Below, piece by piece: positions 12,947 to 16,694 of a DNA stretch of 16,694 bases. Numbering within the stretch: position 1 is the first letter of the stretch; the number at the start of each line of letters is the position of its first letter. The position numbers and the translations under genes were made by a program. The stretch spans positions 71,825 through 88,518 of the forward strand of contig DLLF01000014.1 in assembly GCA_002477945.1 (NCBI GenBank), written 5' to 3'. The stretch comes from Bacteroidales bacterium UBA7569. Lineage in GTDB: Bacteria > Bacteroidota > Bacteroidia > Bacteroidales > Paludibacteraceae. The notes under the pieces were generated by a model, which was not told the DNA's origin, made no database searches, and saw nothing but the letters and a program-made list of their open reading frames with translations.

Positions 12947-14725
12947 ATGAGAAAATCGTATCTTTTTATTTTCTTCTTTTCGTTTTCTTCACAGATTCTC
13001 GTTGCAGGTAATACCATTACCTATACAGCGAAGGAAAAATTAGCAGAAACTGAAACTACCGACGAATATGCATCAGGACTGCATCTTAATGCATTCAATG
13101 TATCGGTCAGCAGCCATTCTTTTACAGGCAATGAAGGAACTATTGTCTTTGACGGGGAGTTGACAACCATAGGAAAAAACGCATTTTATGCAACGGAAAT
13201 AACTTCTATTACCATTCCTGCCGGTGTGGAAATCATCGATACCTGTGCCTTCTACAGGTGCTATGATTTGACCTCGGTATCCCTTCCTAATACTATAAGA
13301 AAGATAGGCTGTTCGGCTTTTTCCGCTTGCGGAAAATTGTCTTCCATTACGGTTCCGAGCGATGTAACAGAAATTGAGGATTATGCTTTCTCCGACGTTC
13401 TCAATATCATTTATGACGGTTCCGCTACAGGTGCTCCCTGGGGTGCAGCAATTGTAAACGGCTTTTTTGACGGTTATGTGCTATACGAAGATAACACCAA
13501 AACGAAGATATGCGGTTGTGACAGGAATGCAAAAGGCAAAATAATCCTTCCGAATACAGTAACCGATATAAAAGACAATGCATTTGAAGGTTGCATGGGA
13601 ATTACCTCTATCAACATCCCTGAGAGTGTTACCAAAATTGGAGAGTATGCTTTTTCCGCGTGTTGTGGTCTGACATCCATTGTTATTCCGAATACTGTTA
13701 CTGAAATAGGAGAATATGCTTTTATGTATGTGAACAATATCGTGTACAACGGCAGTGCTTCCACCCGTCTTTTAGGGGCGAAATGCAGAAACGGCTATGT
13801 GGAAGGCAATTTTGTTTACCGAAATGCAAAGAAAAAAGAACTTTGCGGTTGCAGTGCCGCCACAGAGGGGAAAGTGGTCATTCCAGAGTCAGTGACCTCC
13901 ATGGGTAACAATGCATTTATGTATTGCAGCGGCATAACTTCTGTTTCTATTCCAAACAGCCTGATGAGTATCAGCCAAATGGCATTCTACGGTTGCTCAG
14001 GGCTGACCTCCATTACACTTCCAAGCAGTATCGGACAACTTGCAGAATATGCCTTTGCGGGGTGCAGTTTGAAGACTGTTTACTGCTATTCCACTACGCC
14101 TCCTGAAATGGGAGGGACTTCGTTTGATGTTGACGATGTGACAAATCGATATGATATTACTTTATACGTTCCTTATGAGAGCAAAACGGCTTATGAGACA
14201 GCGGAGTTTTATTGGATGTATTTCAAGCAGATTGAATGTTTGGGCGCAGAAGGAACTTCTGTCACTGAAGTGGCAGTAGAGCCGGATGAGACAGAGGCGG
14301 TCATTACATGGCCTAAAAACGAGAATGCGGCTTCTTACACCATAGAGATATTCAAGGATGAGGTTCGCTGCAATACATTAACATTTGATGCGGATGGAAT
14401 TCTGCTTTCTTCCACAGCCAAGGCTCCCGCTATGGATGGTGCAAGCAGTATGACTCAGGCGCAGCATATTAATGAACAAACCGGTTTTCAGTTTGTAGTC
14501 ATAGGTTTGTCATCCGGTATAGACTACACCTACACCATTACCATCAAAGACAGTTCAGATACTCTTATTGAAACATTTAACGGGACATTCAAGACGAGTG
14601 GTATACCCTCTGCCACAGACGCTGTCAGAGATTCAAAATCCGCCACAAAAGTTCTACGCAACGGCCAAGTTGTTATTGTCCGTGACGGCAAGATATACAG
14701 CATTTGCGGGATGCCTATTGATTAG
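12947..14725 (+). CDS. BspA-like leucine-rich-repeat surface protein
   Basis: This 592-aa protein starts at ATG 12947, which gives the signal peptide MRKSYLFIFFFSFSSQILVA; an ATG at 12905 lies inside the promoter. Residues about 60-430 are LRR_5/BspA-type repeats of about 23 aa with the core LTSITIP...VTEIGEYAF. A larger module is duplicated: YDGSATGAPWGA then ICGCDRNAKGKIILP, and again YNGSAS then LCGCSAATEGKVVIP, about 330 nt apart. A fibronectin-III-like domain follows (about 440-560, EAVITWPKNENAASYTIEIF). The end, KVLRNGQVVIVRDGKIYSI, resembles C-terminal tails of type IX secreted or surface-sorted Bacteroidetes proteins. Such proteins bind host matrix or other cells; the ligand here is unknown. 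It has its own promoter and no operon partner. Confidence 0.9.
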   Translation: MRKSYLFIFFFSFSSQILVAGNTITYTAKEKLAETETTDEYASGLHLNAFNVSVSSHSFTGNEGTIVFDGELTTIGKNAFYATEITSITIPAGVEIIDTCAFYRCYDLTSVSLPNTIRKIGCSAFSACGKLSSITVPSDVTEIEDYAFSDVLNIIYDGSATGAPWGAAIVNGFFDGYVLYEDNTKTKICGCDRNAKGKIILPNTVTDIKDNAFEGCMGITSINIPESVTKIGEYAFSACCGLTSIVIPNTVTEIGEYAFMYVNNIVYNGSASTRLLGAKCRNGYVEGNFVYRNAKKKELCGCSAATEGKVVIPESVTSMGNNAFMYCSGITSVSIPNSLMSISQMAFYGCSGLTSITLPSSIGQLAEYAFAGCSLKTVYCYSTTPPEMGGTSFDVDDVTNRYDITLYVPYESKTAYETAEFYWMYFKQIECLGAEGTSVTEVAVEPDETEAVITWPKNENAASYTIEIFKDEVRCNTLTFDADGILLSSTAKAPAMDGASSMTQAQHINEQTGFQFVVIGLSSGIDYTYTITIKDSSDTLIETFNGTFKTSGIPSATDAVRDSKSATKVLRNGQVVIVRDGKIYSICGMPID

Positions 14726-14758
14726 CGGAATGTGAGTGTTCTCGGTTGTATATAACAG

Positions 14759-14795
14759 TTTGCAACCCGGTTGCAGGAAAAAAACAGTACCTTTG
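14759..14795 (+). promoter_or_regulatory. Promoter with dyad operator upstream of the metal-efflux adaptor
   Basis: TACCTTTG (14788-14795) is an excellent -7 box. A TTTG is present at 14759-14762, but the spacer of 25 nt is longer than the usual 19-21. Overlapping it is the dyad TGCAACC-C-GGTTGCA (14761-14775), two perfect 7-bp half-sites around one base. The long spacer plus dyad suggests a regulated promoter, either activated (MerR-like spacer distortion) or repressed. Start of transcription would be near 14802, about 20 nt before the ATG. Confidence 0.6.
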
Positions 14796-14822
14796 CAGCG
14801 TAAATTGGAAAAACTATACGCT

Positions 14823-15974
14823 ATGCAAAGGTACTATTTTTTATTATGTGTCTATATGTCGGCAGTGCTAGCAGGCTGCAGCGGACATAACCACGAACAC
14901 CACGACCATGACCATGACCACGAGGCAACGGAGCATCACGAGCATAAGGCGGGCGAAATCGTTTTCTCGCCCGAGAAGGCGGCTGCGGTAGGTCTGCAGA
15001 CCGAGACCATCGTGGCGCAGCCCTTTGAGGAAGCCGTCAAGGTATCGGGGCGGCTGGCTACACCGAGCAACAAAGTGCAGGCGGTGGTGGCGGCTATGAG
15101 CGGTGTGGCAAAGTTGCAACACCCCCTCAACGAGGGCACGGCAGTACGCAAAGGCGAGGTGCTGGCACATATCTCCGTGCGCGGTATGGCGGCAAGCGAC
15201 CCCGTAGAGACGGCGCGTATCCAATACGAGACCGCCCGCAAGGAGTACGACCGTGCGCAAGGGCTGACTGGCAGCCAGATCATCTCGGCACAGGAGATGG
15301 AGCAGATAACCCTGCGCTACCAAAACGCCAAAGCGCAGTACGAAGCCCTGCAAGACAAGAAAGCCGACGACGGTTGCATCGAGATACGCGCCCCGCAGAA
15401 CGGCTATGTAAGCGGACTGGGTTTCGCCAACGGCGACTATGTCGAGGCGGGGCAGGTGCTGCTCAGCGTGAGTCAGACGCAGCAACTGCTGCTGCAAGCG
15501 GACGTGCCGGAACGTTACTGGAACCGTTTGGGCAGCGTGCGCAGTGCCAATTTCGCACCCGCATACAGCGACACCACCTACCGTTTGGCGGATATGAACG
15601 GACGCCTGCTGTCGGTGGGCAGAACGGCGGACACGCAAACGGGCTACGTTCCTGTGGTGTTCGCTTTCGACAACAAGGCGGGCTTGGTCTCGGGGGCATA
15701 CGCCGATGTCTATCTGCTCTTGGCTGACCGTCAGGAAGCCCTGTCCGTACCCCTGTCGGCTGTTACCGAGGAGCAGGGTGTCTATTCGGTCTATGTGCAA
15801 CTGGACGAGGACTGCTATATGAAGCGCGAGGTAACCCTCGGTCAGAGCAACGGTGAGCGCGTCTTGGTCAGGAGCGGTCTCCAATCGGGCGAAACAGTTG
15901 TTACCCGCGCCGCCCTGCAAGTGAAACTTGCCGGCAGTGCCACAGTGATACCCGGACACACGCATAACCATTAA
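14823..15974 (+). CDS. His-rich lipoprotein adaptor of a CzcB/CusB-type RND metal-efflux pump
   Basis: This 383-aa protein is a membrane fusion (adaptor) subunit of a heavy-metal RND efflux system. It starts at ATG 14823, since the earlier in-frame ATG at 14736 lies upstream of the promoter. The N-terminus has a lipobox LAGC (Cys19), so it is a lipoprotein on the periplasmic face of the inner membrane. Residues 22-41 hold ten histidines in His-x-His patterns, a likely metal-binding tail; the C-terminus ends GHTHNH. Beta-barrel and lipoyl halves are visible (VAAMSGVAKLQHPLNEGTAV and IEIRAPQNGYVSGLGFANGD) around a coiled-coil hairpin at about residues 130-175. It would bridge a CzcA-type pump and a TolC-type channel. 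Base composition is clearly GC-richer than the LRR gene before it. No pump or channel gene is adjacent. Confidence 0.92.
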   Translation: MQRYYFLLCVYMSAVLAGCSGHNHEHHDHDHDHEATEHHEHKAGEIVFSPEKAAAVGLQTETIVAQPFEEAVKVSGRLATPSNKVQAVVAAMSGVAKLQHPLNEGTAVRKGEVLAHISVRGMAASDPVETARIQYETARKEYDRAQGLTGSQIISAQEMEQITLRYQNAKAQYEALQDKKADDGCIEIRAPQNGYVSGLGFANGDYVEAGQVLLSVSQTQQLLLQADVPERYWNRLGSVRSANFAPAYSDTTYRLADMNGRLLSVGRTADTQTGYVPVVFAFDNKAGLVSGAYADVYLLLADRQEALSVPLSAVTEEQGVYSVYVQLDEDCYMKREVTLGQSNGERVLVRSGLQSGETVVTRAALQVKLAGSATVIPGHTHNH

Positions 15975-16006
15975 AAAAGACCAAAACAAACCTCCGACTC
16001 CCCCAA

Positions 16007-16023
16007 CCCCCTCAAAGAGGGGG
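16007..16023 (+). repeat. Intergenic C-run/G-run hairpin, Bacteroidetes type
   Basis: CCCCCTC (16007-16013) and GAGGGGG (16017-16023) form a 7-bp stem with a 3-nt loop, preceded by CCTCCGACTCCCCCAA. This pattern is common as a dispersed intergenic repeat in Bacteroidetes. It lacks a following T-run on the plus strand, so it is not a canonical terminator for the adaptor gene. Confidence 0.6.
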
Positions 16024-16160
16024 CTCAATAGAATGGGAACTCTATAAATGGTGGTAAATTTCCAAAAGGTGGTAAATATGGCTGTTTAATAACAATATAA
16101 ACCATGCATATAGTATTAAAATAATTATACATTTCCCTCGTTTCTTCCTCGTGTCAAACA

Positions 16161-16193
16161 GCAAGGGATACGCAAGGGATGCGCAAGGGATAG
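16161..16193 (+). repeat. 11-bp tandem repeat, three copies
   Basis: GCAAGGGATAC, GCAAGGGATGC and GCAAGGGATAG follow each other without gaps, then a broken fourth copy (GCAAC) starts. The period is about one helical turn. It lies 120 nt before the start codon of the downstream gene. Confidence 0.9.
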
Positions 16194-16312
16194 GCAACCG
16201 ATATAATGTTAATAAGATATAAATAAAGAATAGAAAATTTATGGATAATCTGTGATAATGCGGCGTAGCCGCCCGTTCACCTAAAACCCGACAACATCTA
16301 TCAAAGTATAGT

Positions 16313-16694
16313 ATGAAAAAGATTTCATTTAAGAGCCTTTTTGTCATAGCAGCCTTGCTCACTGCCGGTATCACCGCCACCGCGGAGACGTACATCGAGC
16401 AGGACAGCATCACGCGGAACAAGCAGGATTTTGCCTACCTTGCGGCGTACACCGAGGCGAACTATGCCGCATTCCCTGCGATTATGCAGGCGGGGTACGA
16501 GGCTCCCTATCAGGCGATGAAAGACTCTTTCGGGCTGAAAATCAGCACGGGCGAGTGGGGCATACGGCAAGCCGCGTGCGAGTATGTCTATTGGTTCAAT
16601 GCGCAGTTCGACGCCCATTTCTACGTGGACGAGCACCTCTTCTGGCAGGTCTATAAACGCCGCGACACGCCCGATTACAAGCAACTGATGAACT
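16313..16694 (+). CDS. Exported protein, N-terminal part, possibly an S41-type peptidase
   Basis: The gene runs off the right edge; 127 residues are visible. It begins with a signal peptide (MKKISFKSLFVIAALLTAGI, cleavage near TATA-E), so it is periplasmic or secreted. The segment KQDFAYLAAYTEANYAAFPA resembles the N-terminal helical region of Bacteroidetes S41 (C-terminal-processing-like) peptidases, and FDAHFYVDEHLF could correspond to the short motif that precedes their core, but the catalytic Ser and Lys would lie outside the window. The assignment is therefore tentative. The ATG at 16313 is the only plausible start. Confidence 0.7.
   Translation, partial: MKKISFKSLFVIAALLTAGITATAETYIEQDSITRNKQDFAYLAAYTEANYAAFPAIMQAGYEAPYQAMKDSFGLKISTGEWGIRQAACEYVYWFNAQFDAHFYVDEHLFWQVYKRRDTPDYKQLMN

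Larger units (their letters stand above)
15975..16312. other. Repeat-rich intergenic region (338 bp)
   Basis: No gene is seen. The left part holds a C-run/G-run hairpin (16007-16023) of the kind scattered between Bacteroidetes genes. GGTGGTAAAT occurs twice (16050-16059 and 16068-16077). An 11-bp tandem repeat follows (16161-16193). The rest is AT-rich, and I could not find a consensus TAnnTTTG promoter for the downstream gene. Confidence 0.7.

Noticed and set aside
16007..16023. Intrinsic terminator of the adaptor gene
   Set aside because: The stem has no T-run after it and matches a common dispersed intergenic repeat instead.
14868..16028. A 386-codon open frame on the minus strand opposite the efflux adaptor
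   Set aside because: It lies entirely over a clearly coding, GC-rich gene, has no recognisable motifs and an implausible composition; it is a by-product of the adaptor's codon use.
16161..16193. CRISPR-like array
   Set aside because: The 11-bp units are contiguous with no spacers and no cas genes nearby.

Overview
The window looks like a chromosomal segment of a Bacteroidales bacterium (Bacteroides/Prevotella/Parabacteroides type). The reasons are: promoters of the Bacteroidetes form TTTG-N(18-21)-TAnnTTTG; a BspA-like leucine-rich-repeat surface protein with a short conserved C-terminal tail; signal peptides ending in AQ; a DUF6175-like protein; no clear Shine-Dalgarno dependence; and an intergenic C-run/G-run hairpin repeat typical of this group. 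No rRNA, tRNA, CRISPR array or intact transposase was seen.

Region 1 (4-7023, minus strand) is a surface-glycan operon read right to left. From promoter to window edge it encodes a Wzt-like ABC exporter ATPase with a C-terminal glycan-binding domain, a DegT-family sugar aminotransferase, a three-gene insert, a WbqC-like protein, a second shorter DegT-fold enzyme and two GNAT acetyltransferases. The aminotransferases and acetyltransferases fit synthesis of N-acylated amino sugars for an O-antigen-like polymer exported by an ABC transporter, but no Wzm permease is in the window. The insert (2546-4580) is AT-rich and is not glycan chemistry: it holds an OLD/RecF-like AAA ATPase, a Toprim-type DUF4276 protein and a 79-aa unknown protein. 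It resembles two-component anti-phage ATPase-Toprim cassettes.

A strong hairpin terminator (7177-7226) and a promoter (7139-7168) separate this from Region 2 (7296-12015, minus strand). Region 2 is a five-gene operon of exported or membrane proteins: a DUF6175-like protein, a coiled-coil/TPR-like protein, a FlgT/LPP20-like protein, a cysteine-rich inner-membrane protein, and a small exported protein that also looks FlgT/LPP20-like. No function is established for it; it looks like an envelope assembly or maintenance system.

Region 3 (12016-12946) is a 931-bp gene-free stretch. It has two convergent candidate structured RNAs sharing a weak bidirectional terminator: a rod-like plus-strand RNA (about 12129-12320) with 6S-like architecture, and a minus-strand RNA (about 12415-12301) behind a near-perfect Bacteroidetes promoter. 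It also has short tandem and inverted repeats.

Region 4 (12947-16694, plus strand) has the BspA-like LRR protein behind a consensus promoter, a His-rich lipoprotein adaptor of a CzcB/CusB-type metal-efflux pump behind a promoter with a dyad operator, a 338-bp repeat-rich gap, and the start of an exported protein that may be an S41-type peptidase. No RND pump gene lies next to the adaptor.
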